A DNA stretch of 64,000 bases, from contig JBGATH010000020.1 in NCBI GenBank assembly GCA_044229235.1, positions 1 through 64,000 on the forward strand, in the 5' to 3' direction. Every line of letters begins with the position of its first letter. Position 1 is the stretch's first letter. The notes beneath the pieces are model-generated. The model ran no database searches and was not told where the DNA came from. It saw nothing but the letters and a program-made list of their open reading frames with translations. Shown in pieces: positions 50,157 through 59,230 of the stretch. The DNA comes from UKL13-2 sp044229235 (GTDB taxonomy: Bacteria > Pseudomonadota > Gammaproteobacteria > Burkholderiales > Usitatibacteraceae). Made by a program: the position numbers and the translations under genes.

Positions 50157-52859
50157 CAAACTCAAGCACTGGCGCGGCTTCCAGGCATTTTTCGCCTCGG
50201 GAGCCCCGCCAGTGCTCGTTCTATGCGCACCGCAGCAGGGATTGGTTGGGTTCGGCGGCGGCAGCTGATCGACCACAAACGCCGCGAACGGTTCCGGATG
50301 ATGTACGAAATACCCCTGGGCGAAGTCGACGCCGATCGCGCGCATCTGCGCCAGGGTCTCCTCGGTTTCCACGAATTCGGCGATGGTTTTCATGCCCATC
50401 ACATGGCCGATGCGATTGATCGACTCGACCATCGACAAGTCGGTGGTGTCGGTCGCCGCGCCTTTGACGAACAGGCCGTCAATTTTCAGGTAGTCCACCG
50501 GCATGTTCTTGAGGTAGGCGAATGAGGACAGCCCGCTGCCGAAATCATCCAGCGCAAACCGGCAGCCGCGCGCTTTCAGTTGCGCCATGAAGCGCGCCAC
50601 CCGGGCAACATTGGAAATGGCGGCTGTTTCGGTGATTTCAAAACACAGCTGCGAAGGATTGGCGCCGCTGGCATCGAATTCGGCGAGCACAAAGTCAAGG
50701 AAGCTCTCGTCGCTGAGGCTCACGCCGGAAAGATTGACTGCGAAGCGCGAACGACGGCATAGGGCCGCTTCCGCGCTGTTGCCGCCGTCGTGGTAGGCGA
50801 TGCAGTGCAGCACCCGTTTGATCACCCAGCGATCGACTGCCGCCATCAACTGGTAACGCTCGGCGGCCGGGATGAATGCCATTGGCGGCACGACGCGATT
50901 ATGCTCGTCGCGCAATCGCAGCAACACCTCGACGTAGTCCAGGCAATCGGTATCGCCGCTCAGCTGTAGCGCGCGTTGGAACACCAGGAAAAAGCGATTC
51001 TCCTCAACACTTTTCACGAGGCGCGACGCCCAGCCCATTTCGCCCTGTCGAAACGAGACCTCGGCGTCGGCCAGGTGAAAAACCTGCACCTGGTTGCGCC
51101 CCTTGTCCTTGGCCATGAAGCACGCCGTATCGGCAGCGGACATGACGGCTTCGACGCTTTCGCTGTGAGCGGAGATTTCAGCAACACCGAAACTGGCGCT
51201 CACCGAGAACAAGCGGTCCTGCCAGACGAAACGAAACGCGCGGATCGCGTCGAGCAACTGCGTGGCGATCTGGCGCGCACTGGCCACGTCACAGCCTTCC
51301 AGCAGCACGCCGAACTCGTCACCGCCAAGGCGGGCCAGCGTGTCGGACTTGCGCATGCGGGCACGCAGTTCCGCCGACAGTTGCCGCAGCAACTGGTCGC
51401 CGGCCTGGTGGCCACAGGAGTCGTTGACGATCTTGAACTGGTCGAGATCGAAGTAGAGCAGCGCGTGTCGCATATCCCGGGAGCACGCGGACGCGAGCAG
51501 CCTTCCCAGGAGGTTTTCGAACTCGCGGCGATTGACCAGGTCCGTCAGCGCATCGTGGCTCGCCTGCCACGACAGGGTCTGGGACAGTTCACGCGCGCTT
51601 GTCACATCGCGAAACACCAGCACAACACCCACCAGACTTTCGTCGCGGGCACGGATCGGTGCCGCGGAGTCCTCGACCGAGAATTCACGGCTGTCGCGGG
51701 AGATGAGGACCGTATTGTTGGCCAGGCCCGTGGTCTCGCCAGTACACAGTACGCGGTCGATGGGACTCGCCACCGGCATACGGTCGTGTTCGGCAATGAT
51801 GTGAAACACCTCCTGCGCAACGCGTCCCGTGGCCTGGTCTCGCGACCACCCGGTCAGGCGCTCTGCCACCGGGTTCAGGTAGGTGATGTGCCCGTTCGCA
51901 TCCGTGGTGATCACGGCATCGCCGATTGAATCAAGCGTGATCTGCGCCAGTTCCTTCTCGCGGTACAGGGCCTCCTCGGCCTCCTTGCGTGCGCTGATGT
52001 CATGGGCATTAACCACAAATACCGGGCGCCCCTGCTGCCGCGCCAGCTGCACGCGACCTTCAGCCCAGTAAACACTCCCGCCCTTTCGCCGCACGGCGAC
52101 ATCAATCAGCGCCACCTCCCGTTCGCCGCGCAGCAGCGGGCCCTGAAACTGCCTGCGGCGCTCCTCGTTCCAGCCGACAACAAAGCAATCGGCGGTGCAG
52201 CCAACGATCTCGCCGAGTGTGTAGCCAAGATTCTGGCAAGCGCCGCGGTTGGCGTGCAGCAGGCGATGTGTTTGCGCGTCGAATACCAGCACCTCCGCGA
52301 GCGAGTCCTCGATCATCTCGCCCAGCCAGGTCGCGTTCTCTTCATGGCGGCGCGCATCGAACAGCCGCATTACCACGTCGGTCAGCTGGCTCAGGGCCTT
52401 GCGCTGCGACGTGTTGAGCACGCGCGGGCGCTGGTCCATCACGCACAGCGCCCCGACCGCGAGCCCGGTATCGGCGAGTAGCGGCATGCCCGCGTAGAAG
52501 CGAATTCCGGGTTCGCGCGCCACCAGTGGATCGGCGTGAAACCGCAGGTCGTGCATCGCATCCGAGACTTCGAGCGGGGCGGCGCTGTTTACCACCGTGC
52601 CGCAAAATCCGATTTCTCGCGGCAGTTCGCGAAACGGCAAGTGGCCGTAGCAGGACTTAAACCATTGCCGGCGTTCATCCTGCAGGCTGATGACAGCGTA
52701 CGGCGTGTCGCAGATCTGCGCCAGCAACGCCGTCACTTCGTCGAAGATTATTTCCGGCGCGGTATCGAGGAGGTTGTAGCTGTAAAGGGTTCGCAGGCGT
52801 TCGCGCTCACGCGGGTGGGCGTCCGCGACGGTTGCAGCGACTGACAATTGCATCAACAT
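49530..52859 (-). CDS. GAF-PAS-PAS-GGDEF-EAL signalling protein with anomalous 3' extension
   Basis: A 1109-codon frame. Recognisable domains end near 50250: GAF (about 25-165), PAS (about 180-295, ending in ISARKEAEEAL), PAS (about 305-430), GGDEF (LARLGGDEFGVLLEG, intact) and EAL (DDFGSGLSSFAYLKNMPVDY; the first motif is EVLLRL instead of EALLR). It makes and/or degrades cyclic di-GMP. There is no stop after the EAL domain: the frame runs through repeat copy 5 and about 630 bp antisense to pit, giving low-complexity, implausible protein. The original stop may have been lost when the repeat inserted. The functional part is 50250-52859. Confidence 0.85.
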   Translation of the reverse strand: MLMQLSVAATVADAHPRERERLRTLYSYNLLDTAPEIIFDEVTALLAQICDTPYAVISLQDERRQWFKSCYGHLPFRELPREIGFCGTVVNSAAPLEVSDAMHDLRFHADPLVAREPGIRFYAGMPLLADTGLAVGALCVMDQRPRVLNTSQRKALSQLTDVVMRLFDARRHEENATWLGEMIEDSLAEVLVFDAQTHRLLHANRGACQNLGYTLGEIVGCTADCFVVGWNEERRRQFQGPLLRGEREVALIDVAVRRKGGSVYWAEGRVQLARQQGRPVFVVNAHDISARKEAEEALYREKELAQITLDSIGDAVITTDANGHITYLNPVAERLTGWSRDQATGRVAQEVFHIIAEHDRMPVASPIDRVLCTGETTGLANNTVLISRDSREFSVEDSAAPIRARDESLVGVVLVFRDVTSARELSQTLSWQASHDALTDLVNRREFENLLGRLLASACSRDMRHALLYFDLDQFKIVNDSCGHQAGDQLLRQLSAELRARMRKSDTLARLGGDEFGVLLEGCDVASARQIATQLLDAIRAFRFVWQDRLFSVSASFGVAEISAHSESVEAVMSAADTACFMAKDKGRNQVQVFHLADAEVSFRQGEMGWASRLVKSVEENRFFLVFQRALQLSGDTDCLDYVEVLLRLRDEHNRVVPPMAFIPAAERYQLMAAVDRWVIKRVLHCIAYHDGGNSAEAALCRRSRFAVNLSGVSLSDESFLDFVLAEFDASGANPSQLCFEITETAAISNVARVARFMAQLKARGCRFALDDFGSGLSSFAYLKNMPVDYLKIDGLFVKGAATDTTDLSMVESINRIGHVMGMKTIAEFVETEETLAQMRAIGVDFAQGYFVHHPEPFAAFVVDQLPPPNPTNPCCGAHRTSTGGAPEAKNAWKPRQCLSLLAEKLGSQIPGNGRDEGRAGDGENPGPDDSPGYTPAYRLHLLGRTDADNGSGDGVRGRNRHAHGGGNEQGDGAAGLGAKTADRLELGDALTHGLDDAPAAEQRTHGDGHVAHHNHPHRHRILGAGHACGNQQHPDDANGFLRIVAAMAQAVQRRRDQLQSAKPPIHPARRGSPQQPGHTDHQDGAEQESQEGRDKDEQYRLHHAARDQ
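50163..50218. repeat. Dispersed palindromic repeat, copy 5
   Basis: CAAGCACTGGCGCGG and CCCGCCAGTGCTCG arms around GGCATTTTTCGCC. It sits between the convergent pit and GGDEF/EAL genes and lies inside the extended frame of the latter. Confidence 0.8.
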
Positions 52860-53017
52860 GGTGAACCCCGCGAAGTACAGGTTCCCCCGTTGGTCGAATG
52901 CACACCCTCGGGATTACAGCGGGCCCGTTTATCACGGCCGGTTGATCGCGCCTCCCGCCTGAGGCCGCGCCAGGCTGCCGCGGCCAGGGAAACCTGTTTG
53001 CGCGCCTGCGACCGCGT

Positions 53018-53503
53018 TCAGCGTGCCGGCATCAGTTCGCTAGCGTGGCGCCTTGCGCTGTGGCTGCGGACGAAAATGAGGCAGCCTTCGGGGCTGACGA
53101 TCTTGCCGTGGCGTTGGCCTTTGCCGATGCGATGGTAGTCGCCCGCGCAAATTTTTTCATCGTCAAGGTAGCACCAGCCCTGCAAAACAATGGCCTCTTC
53201 GTCACCGGTCTGGATATGCGAGGGAATGGTCCCGCCGCGCCCGAACCGGGCCAGCCAGCTTCGGGTTTGACCATCGTCGAACAGGATGCGCATGTCCACG
53301 TTTGGCGCGAAATTGATCCAGTCGCCGGTACCGGCGCGAAGCAGAATCTGGTCCTTGTCGGCAGCTTGTGTTTTGCGCAGCAGGGCGGCGCGCATCGCGG
53401 CGGCGCGTCGCGGGGCCGGCGCTTTCGCCGGCAGGGCACTGAGCAGTTCAACCATCAGATCGGGAGGAATCACCGGGGATTGGGCGGGTTTGGCCATGCT
53501 CAT
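53018..53503 (-). CDS. ChrR-like cupin protein
   Basis: A 161-residue protein whose C-terminal half is a cupin (DMRILFDDGQTRSWLARF, PSHIQTGDEEAIVLQGWCYLDDE, GDYHRIGKGQRHG) as in ChrR, the zinc anti-sigma factor paired with singlet-oxygen sigma factors. The N-terminal H-x3-C-x2-C zinc site of classical anti-sigma domains is not visible, so whether it inhibits the adjacent sigma factor is open. It overlaps the sigma gene by 4 bp. Confidence 0.82.
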   Translation of the reverse strand: MSMAKPAQSPVIPPDLMVELLSALPAKAPAPRRAAAMRAALLRKTQAADKDQILLRAGTGDWINFAPNVDMRILFDDGQTRSWLARFGRGGTIPSHIQTGDEEAIVLQGWCYLDDEKICAGDYHRIGKGQRHGKIVSPEGCLIFVRSHSARRHASELMPAR

Positions 53504-54249
53504 GACTCCTCGAATTCGGTTTTTGTGTCAGCCCCCATGCTTGCGCGCAGTACGGCCAAGGCGCGACGAATATGGGTTTTGACGCTGCCCAGCGGAATTC
53601 CGGTATGGTCGACGATTTCCGAATGAGACAGCCCCTTGAAAAAGGCAAGCGACAACAGCTGGCGCTGCAAGGGATGCATTGCCAGTAGCGCCGTCTGCAG
53701 CGTCGCCGCATCGCGCGTCGCGGCCAGCAGGTCGTGTGGATCTCCGCGCCCGGCCTCGGGCTCGCTGACGAGGTCGTACGGATCCGGGTGGCTGAATGCC
53801 TCGTCCTGACGCCGCAGCACGTCCAGCGAACGCGAACGAGCGATGATCAGCAGCCATGCCAGGACGCGGCCGCGGCTGTCGTCGTAGCGCGCGACATCGC
53901 GCCATACCTGCATGTAGACATCGGAAACTGCCTCTTCGGCCAGGTGCGCGCTGCGCAGGATGCGCAAGGCCACGCCGTATACGCGGCTCAGCGTCAGGTC
54001 GTAAAGGCGCGCCAGTGCCGCCTCATCCCGATCGCGGATGCCGTCAAGGCAGGCGCGCAACAGGCCGTCGTCCTCGCCCTGCGGCAATACGCCCGTCGCG
54101 GGCGAAGCCGGCCCGGTTTTTGGTGCGCGACGGCGAGGCCCGGCCTGCGTGGATGGCGCAGCCCGGCGCGGTTGGTTGACGGTATCCCGCTTCATACCGG
54201 AAAGTATAAGCGGCCCCACTGGAAAGGTCAGAGACCAGTCTGCGGACAT
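53500..54249 (-). CDS. ECF-type sigma factor paired with a cupin protein
   Basis: A 249-residue sigma factor: region 2 LSRVYGVALRILRSAHLAEE...YDDSRGRVLAWLLIIARSRSLDVLRR, region 4 MHPLQRQLLSLAFFKGLSHS and GIPLGSVKTHIRRAL. An Ala/Pro/Arg-rich N-terminal extension of about 70 residues precedes region 2. ATG 54249 has AGGAG 7 bp upstream and is preferred to the internal ATG 54195, which has none. The sigma/ChrR pairing suggests control of an oxidative or photooxidative stress regulon. Region 52860-53017 after the GGDEF gene holds no gene. Confidence 0.85.
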   Translation of the reverse strand: MSADWSLTFPVGPLILSGMKRDTVNQPRRAAPSTQAGPRRRAPKTGPASPATGVLPQGEDDGLLRACLDGIRDRDEAALARLYDLTLSRVYGVALRILRSAHLAEEAVSDVYMQVWRDVARYDDSRGRVLAWLLIIARSRSLDVLRRQDEAFSHPDPYDLVSEPEAGRGDPHDLLAATRDAATLQTALLAMHPLQRQLLSLAFFKGLSHSEIVDHTGIPLGSVKTHIRRALAVLRASMGADTKTEFEES

Positions 54250-54417
54250 TGAGCGCTCCTCTTGGCGACCTGATCGCAACGTTTTGCCCACTACGCAGCA
54301 ATCGCCGGGCTGGATTTCGCCGCTGACATGACACTCCGGGTCCGGTTGCGGCCGCGCCGAAAGGCTGCGGCGGCGACCGGCGATGCTATGCTTGCGCGAG
54401 TTTTCTGCCTGCTCACC

Positions 54418-56039
54418 ATGCTTCGAATCACCGAACTCCGTTTGCCGATTGACCACGACCCCGCGGCGCTGAGGCTTGCCCTGCTCAGGTGCCTGGGCAT
54501 CGAGTCCGGCCAGTTGCGCAACTTTTCCATTTACAAGCGTAGCTACGACGCGCGCAAGAAGCAGGCAATGCTGTTCGTTTACAGCGTCGATGCCGAGGTA
54601 ATAGACGAGCCAGGGGTGCTGAAGCGCCTGCGCGGCAACCGTGCCGTCATGCCGTCCCCCGATACCAGCTACCACTTTGTCGCCAAGGTCCCTGCCGGAT
54701 TCTCACCGCCACATCGTCCGGTGGTGGTCGGTTTCGGTCCGTGTGGCATCTTCGCCGCGCTGATACTGGCGCAAATGGGACTGCGGCCGATTGTCATCGA
54801 GCGAGGCAAGATGGTGCGTGAACGCACCCAGGACACCTGGGGGCTGTGGCGGCGCAGGGAACTGAACCCGGAGTCCAATGTGCAATTCGGCGAGGGTGGC
54901 GCAGGAACATTTTCTGACGGCAAGCTGTACAGCCAGATCAAGGACCCGCGCTTCCTTGGGCGCAAAGTGATGGCCGAGTTCGTGCGCGCGGGGGCACCGC
55001 CGGAAATCATGTACGCCAGAAGCCGCACGTCGGCACATTTCGACTGGTGGGTGTGGTGGAGCGGATGCGCGAGGAGATCATTGCGCTCGGCGGCGAAGTC
55101 TGCGCTTCCAGTCACGGCTCGCCGATCTGCTGATCGAGGACAGGAAAGCTGCGCGGCGCGATCCTCGATGTCACAGCGGACCAGCAGTATGAATTGCGCA
55201 CCGATCACCTGGTACTGGCTCTGGGCCACAGTGCCCGCGATACGTTTGAAATGCTTCAGCGGCGCGGTGTGTACCTGGAACTGGGCAGCATTCTTCATCG
55301 GGTTTCGCATTGAGCATCCGCAGTCGTTGATTGATCGGGCGCGCCTGGGTCCCAATGCGGGTCACCCCGAGATCGGGGCAGCAGACTACAAACTGGTGCA
55401 TCACGCCAGCAACGGCCGCAGCGTGTACAGCTTCTGCATGTGCCCGGGTGGAACGGTGGTTGCACACCTCCGGAGCAAATCGTGCGGTGACGAACGGCAT
55501 GAGCCAGTATTCGCGTAACGAACGCAACGCCAACGCGGGCATTGTCGTCGGAATTGATCCGCATGATTATCCCGGCGACGCGTTGGCCGGAATCGACTTC
55601 CAGCGAAAGTGGGAATCGACCGCGTTCGCCCTCGGCGGCGGGGATTATGAAGCGCCGGCGCAGTTGGTCGGGGACTTTCTGGCGGGACGTCCCTCGACGC
55701 GACTGGGCGAGGTCATTCCGTCCTACAAACCGGGCGTGCACCTGACCGACCTGTCGAGCGCGTTGCCGGATTACGCGATTGCCGCGATCCGCGAGGCTCT
55801 GCCTGTTTCGACAAGCAAATTCGCGGGGTTTTGCCATGCCGGACGCGGTGCTGACTGGCGTCGAAACGCGCACCTCCTCACCGTTGCGAATCACACGCGG
55901 CGATGACTTTCAGAGCTTGAACGTGAAAGGCCTCTATCCAGCCGGTGAAGGTGTTTATGCTGGCGGCATTCTTTCGGCAGGCGTTGACGGCATCAAGGTT
56001 GCGGAGGCGGTCGCCATGGCGATTCTGCGCACGCCCTAG
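54418..56039 (+). CDS. FAD-dependent oxidoreductase, disrupted by frameshifts
   Basis: Translating across frames gives one protein of about 540 residues with VVVGFGPCGIFAALILAQMG (FAD site), NVQFGEGGAGTFSDGKLY, FRIEHPQSLIDRARLG, YSFCMCPGGTVV, MSQYSRNERNANAGIVVGI and ILSAGVDGIKVAEAV. This matches a large family of uncharacterised FAD dehydrogenases of that size. Seven frame changes are visible, near 55020, 55100, 55145, 55285, 55465, 55805 and 55830, mostly single bases. Since the adjacent essential ribosomal genes show the same errors, sequence error is likelier than pseudogenisation. Start ATG 54418. Confidence 0.75.
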
Positions 56040-56068
56040 GCACGTGGCACCTCAGCGGAACCCATCAA

Positions 56069-56105
56069 GAAAAAAGTCCCCGTTTGATTTCGCGGGCTTT
56101 TTTTC
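56069..56105. terminator. Terminator after rpsQ
   Basis: AAAAAGTCCCCG pairs with CGCGGGCTTTTTTT. It has T-runs on both strands, so it works for the minus-strand ribosomal operon and for the plus-strand oxidoreductase gene. The S10 operon thus ends at rpsQ here. Confidence 0.85.
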
Positions 56106-56123
56106 TTGAAGCGAAATCGAGAA

Positions 56124-56408
56124 TTACTCGACGCGCGCCTTTTCCAGGAGCTTTGTAACTTGCCACGCCTTGGTCTTCGATAGCGGGCGCGTTTCCTCGA
56201 TCATCACGGTATCGCCCTGCTTGATCTCATTGTTCGGCGAATGCGCATGATATTTCTTGGAGCGGCGAACCACCTTGCCCAGTACCGGGTGCATCACGCG
56301 GCGCTCGACCAGGACAGTAACTGTCTTGTCCATCTTGTCGCTGGTCACAACGCCCGTGAGGGTGCGCTTGTTCTTGGCTTGAGTTGCAGTGTTGGTTGCA
56401 GCGGTCAT
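56124..56408 (-). CDS. rpsQ: 30S ribosomal protein S17
   Basis: A 94-residue protein with the S17 core RTLTGVVTSDKMDKTVTVLVERRVMHPVLGK and YHAHSPNNEIKQGDTVMIEETRPLSK. It binds 16S rRNA and helps early 30S assembly. It is the last gene of the S10 cluster; its ATG overlaps the rpmC stop by one base. Confidence 0.97.
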   Translation of the reverse strand: MTAATNTATQAKNKRTLTGVVTSDKMDKTVTVLVERRVMHPVLGKVVRRSKKYHAHSPNNEIKQGDTVMIEETRPLSKTKAWQVTKLLEKARVE

Positions 56409-56602
56409 TATGCAGCCCTCGCTTTTTCAGTCAGGATGGTCTTGATCTGGGCGATTTCACGCTTGACCCGACCGAGTTCGGTGGTCTTGGTCAGTTGCTG
56501 GGTCGCCACCTGCATGCGCAGGGAAAACTGCGCCTTGCGCAAATCAAGCAATTCCTTGTTCAGGTCTTCCGGGGACTTCGCCCGCATCTCTTTGGTATTC
56601 AT
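56408..56602 (-). CDS. rpmC: 50S ribosomal protein L29
   Basis: A 64-residue helical-hairpin protein (LRAKSPEDL-like start, LLDLRKAQFSLRMQVATQQL, VKREIAQIKTIL). It sits at the peptide exit tunnel next to L23. Position between rplP and rpsQ is standard. Confidence 0.96.
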   Translation of the reverse strand: MNTKEMRAKSPEDLNKELLDLRKAQFSLRMQVATQQLTKTTELGRVKREIAQIKTILTEKARAA

Positions 56603-56617
56603 TTTGGGTCTCCCGAA

Positions 56618-57034
56618 TTAGGCGCCGAGCATGCGCTGCACGAACGTGGTTTTGATCGGCAGCTTGGCAGCGGCAAGCGTAAAGGCCTCGCGCGCCAATG
56701 TTTCGTCCACGCCGTCCATTTCGTACAGCACTTTGCCGGGCTGGATTTCAACCACGAAGTACTCCGGCGAACCTTTACCGTTACCCATGCGAACTTCCGC
56801 AGGTTTCTTGGAAATCGGCTTGTCCGGAAAAATACGGATCCACACGCGACCGCCCCGCTTGATGTGACGGGTCATGGCGCGACGCGCGGCTTCGATCTGA
56901 CGTGCGGTCAGACGACCGCGACCAACCGCCTTCAGTCCATATTCACCGAAGGCAACGGTCGCGCCGGCAGTGGCGATACCTTTGTTCCGGCCCTTTTGTT
57001 CCTTGCGGTATTTGCGTCTAGCTGGCTGCAGCAT
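56618..57034 (-). CDS. rplP: 50S ribosomal protein L16
   Basis: A 138-residue protein: RRKYRKEQKGRNKGIATAG, FGEYGLKAVGRGRLTARQIEAAR, RIFPDKPISKKPAEVRMG and GKGSPEYFVVEIQPGKVLYE. It contacts A-site tRNA elements on the large subunit. It overlaps the 3' end of rpsC by 17 bp. Confidence 0.97.
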   Translation of the reverse strand: MLQPARRKYRKEQKGRNKGIATAGATVAFGEYGLKAVGRGRLTARQIEAARRAMTRHIKRGGRVWIRIFPDKPISKKPAEVRMGNGKGSPEYFVVEIQPGKVLYEMDGVDETLAREAFTLAAAKLPIKTTFVQRMLGA

Positions 57035-57734
57035 TTTTCGCTCCTGCTCTGCGCGGTTTGCGCGTTTCAGCTTGCGGCTCAGGTGCGGCTACAGGTTGTT
57101 CACCCTTGCCCAGCACTTCACCCTTGTATACGAGAACCTGCACACCGATCACACCGTACGTGGTGCGCGCTTCGGAGAAGCCCACGTCGATGTCGGCGCG
57201 CAGCGTGTGCAGCGGCACGCGGCCTTCGCGATACCACTCGGTACGGGCGATTTCTGCTCCGTTCAAGCGGCCCGAAGAAGTGATCTTGATTCCCTGGGCA
57301 CCAAGGCGCATTGCGTTCTGCATCGCACGCTTCATGGCGCGACGGAACATCACGCGCTTCTCAAGTTGCGCAGTGATGCCATCGGCGATCAGCTGTGCAT
57401 CGGTTTCCGGCTTGCGGATCTCCTCGATGTTGACATGCACCGGCACGCCCATCAACCTGGTCAATTCCGTGCGCAGGTTTTCAATGTCCTCACCCTTCTT
57501 GCCGATAACCACGCCAGGGCGCGAAGAGTAAATGGTGATCTTGGCATTGCGGGCCGGGCGCTCAATGACAACCTTGCCCACAGAGGCGCCAGCCAGCTTC
57601 TTCTTGAGGTAGGTGCGAACCTTGATGTCCTCAAGCAACATGATCGGGAAATTCTTGCTGTTGGCGTACCACTTCGAAGCGAAGTTTTTATGGACGGCCA
57701 GGCGGAACCCAATCGGCGAAATCTTTTGTCCCAT
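57018..57734 (-). CDS. rpsC: 30S ribosomal protein S3
   Basis: A 238-residue protein with the KH-type RNA-binding segment VVIGKKGEDIENLRTELTRL and GAQGIKITSSGRLNGAEIARTEWYREG. The C-terminal Ala/Pro/Lys-rich tail (from about residue 213) is species-variable. It forms part of the mRNA entry site. Confidence 0.97.
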   Translation of the reverse strand: MGQKISPIGFRLAVHKNFASKWYANSKNFPIMLLEDIKVRTYLKKKLAGASVGKVVIERPARNAKITIYSSRPGVVIGKKGEDIENLRTELTRLMGVPVHVNIEEIRKPETDAQLIADGITAQLEKRVMFRRAMKRAMQNAMRLGAQGIKITSSGRLNGAEIARTEWYREGRVPLHTLRADIDVGFSEARTTYGVIGVQVLVYKGEVLGKGEQPVAAPEPQAETRKPRRAGAKNAAAS

Positions 57735-57743
57735 TGTTGCCCC

Positions 57744-58082
57744 TTATTGCTTGCCGTCGCCGACCGTCACGAAGACGTGGCACGTTGGTTTGACGATGCG
57801 ATTGCCGCGACCCTTGGCACGCGCCGTGAAGCGCTTTAGCACCGGGCCCTTTTCGACGATGATCTTGGCGACCTTCAGTTCGTCGATATCGGCACCGTTG
57901 TTATGCTCGGCGTTGGCGATGGCGGATTCGAGAACCTTCTTGACGATGGCCGCGCCCTTTTGCGGCGAGAACGTCAGGATGTTCAGGGCGTGATCGACCT
58001 TCTTGCCGCGAATCAGGTCCGCAACAAGGCGACCCTTCTGCGCGGAGAGGCGTACACCCCACAAATTGGCTGAGACTTGCAT
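57744..58082 (-). CDS. rplV: 50S ribosomal protein L22
   Basis: A 112-residue protein with the L22 core RLSAQKGRLVADLIRGKKV and VLKRFTARAKGRGNRIVKPTCHVFV, including the long beta-hairpin region lining the exit tunnel. N-terminus MQVSANLWGV replaces the common METIAKHR start. Confidence 0.96.
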   Translation of the reverse strand: MQVSANLWGVRLSAQKGRLVADLIRGKKVDHALNILTFSPQKGAAIVKKVLESAIANAEHNNGADIDELKVAKIIVEKGPVLKRFTARAKGRGNRIVKPTCHVFVTVGDGKQ

Positions 58083-58094
58083 TGTCCTGGCTCC

Positions 58095-58385
58095 TTATTT
58101 CTTCGCCGGCCCCGCAGCCTTCTTGTCGGCAAGCCGGGTGGCCTTTGAAGGTGCGAGTGAGAGCGAATTCGCCTCAATTTGTGGCCGACCATGTTTTGCT
58201 CACATACACCGGCACGTGTTGCTTGCCGTTGTGGATGGCGATGGTCAGGCTGACGAAATCCGGCAGGATGGTGGAGCGGCGCGATCAGGTTTTGATCGGA
58301 CGCTTGTCCTTGCAGCAGCGGCAGCTTCCACTTTTTTCAACAGATGGCCGTCGCAGAACGGGCCTTTTTTAACGGAACGTGTCAT
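58095..58385 (-). CDS. rpsS: 30S ribosomal protein S19, frameshifted in this sequence
   Basis: The minus strand starts MTRSVKKGPFCDGHLLKKVE (intact N-terminus). S19 sequence then continues in other frames: KDKRPIKT, SRRSTILPDF, LTIAIHNGKQHVPVYVS, NMVGHKLGEFALTRTFKGHP. At least four single-base indels and one TGG-to-TGA change are needed to read it through. The 291-bp span fits S19 plus a short tail. S19 is essential and single-copy, so these are almost certainly base-calling or assembly errors. Confidence 0.9.
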
Positions 58386-58399
58386 GTCATTGGCCTCGC

Positions 58400-59230
58400 T
58401 TATTTCGCTTTATGGCGATCGCGGACGATCATGCTTGAGCGCGCGTTGTTGGTGCGCGTCTTCAAGCCCTCAAAGCTGGCCCACGGCGACACCGGGTGGT
58501 GACGTCCACCACCACCGTTGCCGCGGCCGCCCATCGGGTGATCGACCGGATTCATGTTGATGGCGCGCACCGTCGGACGCCAGCCACGCCAGCGATTGGC
58601 ACCAGCTTTGCCGATCACGCGCAAGCTGTGTTCGCCGTTGCCGACTTCACCAATGGTGGCACGGCATTCGACGTGCACCTTGCGAATTTCACCCGAACGC
58701 AAACGCAGCTGGGCGTACATGCCTTCACGTGCCAGCAACTGAACCGACGCACCGGCCGAACGCGCCAACTGGGCGCCCTTGCCTGGCAGCATTTCGATGC
58801 AGTGAATGGTGGAACCGATCGGGATGTTGCGCAGTGGCAACGTGTTGCCGACCTTGATCGGGGCTTCCGCACCGGACACCAGCTGCGCACCCGCAGAAAT
58901 ACCTTTGGGGGCAATGATGTAGCGACGCTCGCCGTCCGCGTAGCACAGCAGTGCAATGTTCGCGCTGCGGTTCGGGTCGTATTCCAGGCGCTCGACCTTG
59001 GCGATGATGCCATCCTTGTCGTTGCGCTTGAAATCGATGATGCGGTAGTGCTGCTTGTGGCCACCACCCTGATGACGCGTGGTGATGTGACCGTGGTGGT
59101 TCCGACCGGCGTGCTTGAACTGCGGCTCGAGCAGGGCGGCGTGCGGTGCCCCCTTATGCAATTCCTTGTTGACCACCTTCAGCATGCTGCGGCGGCCCGG
59201 CGAGGTCGGTTTGGTTTTGACGAGTGCCAT
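58400..59230 (-). CDS. rplB: 50S ribosomal protein L2
   Basis: A 276-residue protein: MALVKTKPTSPGRRSMLKVV, GGGHKQHYRIIDFKRNDKDGI, IAPKGISAGAQLVSGAEAPI and GKAGANRWRGWRPTVRAINMNPVDHP. It supports subunit association and the peptidyl-transferase centre. The C-terminal stretch after VDHP (GGRGNGGGGRHHPVSPWASF and NNARSSM) departs from the usual HPHGGGEG...SPWG...NKRT pattern, so compensating indels are possible there. Start ATG 59230 overlaps the rplW stop. Confidence 0.93.
   Translation of the reverse strand: MALVKTKPTSPGRRSMLKVVNKELHKGAPHAALLEPQFKHAGRNHHGHITTRHQGGGHKQHYRIIDFKRNDKDGIIAKVERLEYDPNRSANIALLCYADGERRYIIAPKGISAGAQLVSGAEAPIKVGNTLPLRNIPIGSTIHCIEMLPGKGAQLARSAGASVQLLAREGMYAQLRLRSGEIRKVHVECRATIGEVGNGEHSLRVIGKAGANRWRGWRPTVRAINMNPVDHPMGGRGNGGGGRHHPVSPWASFEGLKTRTNNARSSMIVRDRHKAK

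Noticed and set aside
14..50218. The repeated palindromes as a CRISPR array
   Set aside because: Copies are 6-16 kb apart, palindromic, variable and without spacers or cas genes.
54418..56039. Calling the FAD oxidoreductase a decaying pseudogene
   Set aside because: The same kind of single-base breaks occurs in the adjacent essential ribosomal genes, so sequence error explains it better.
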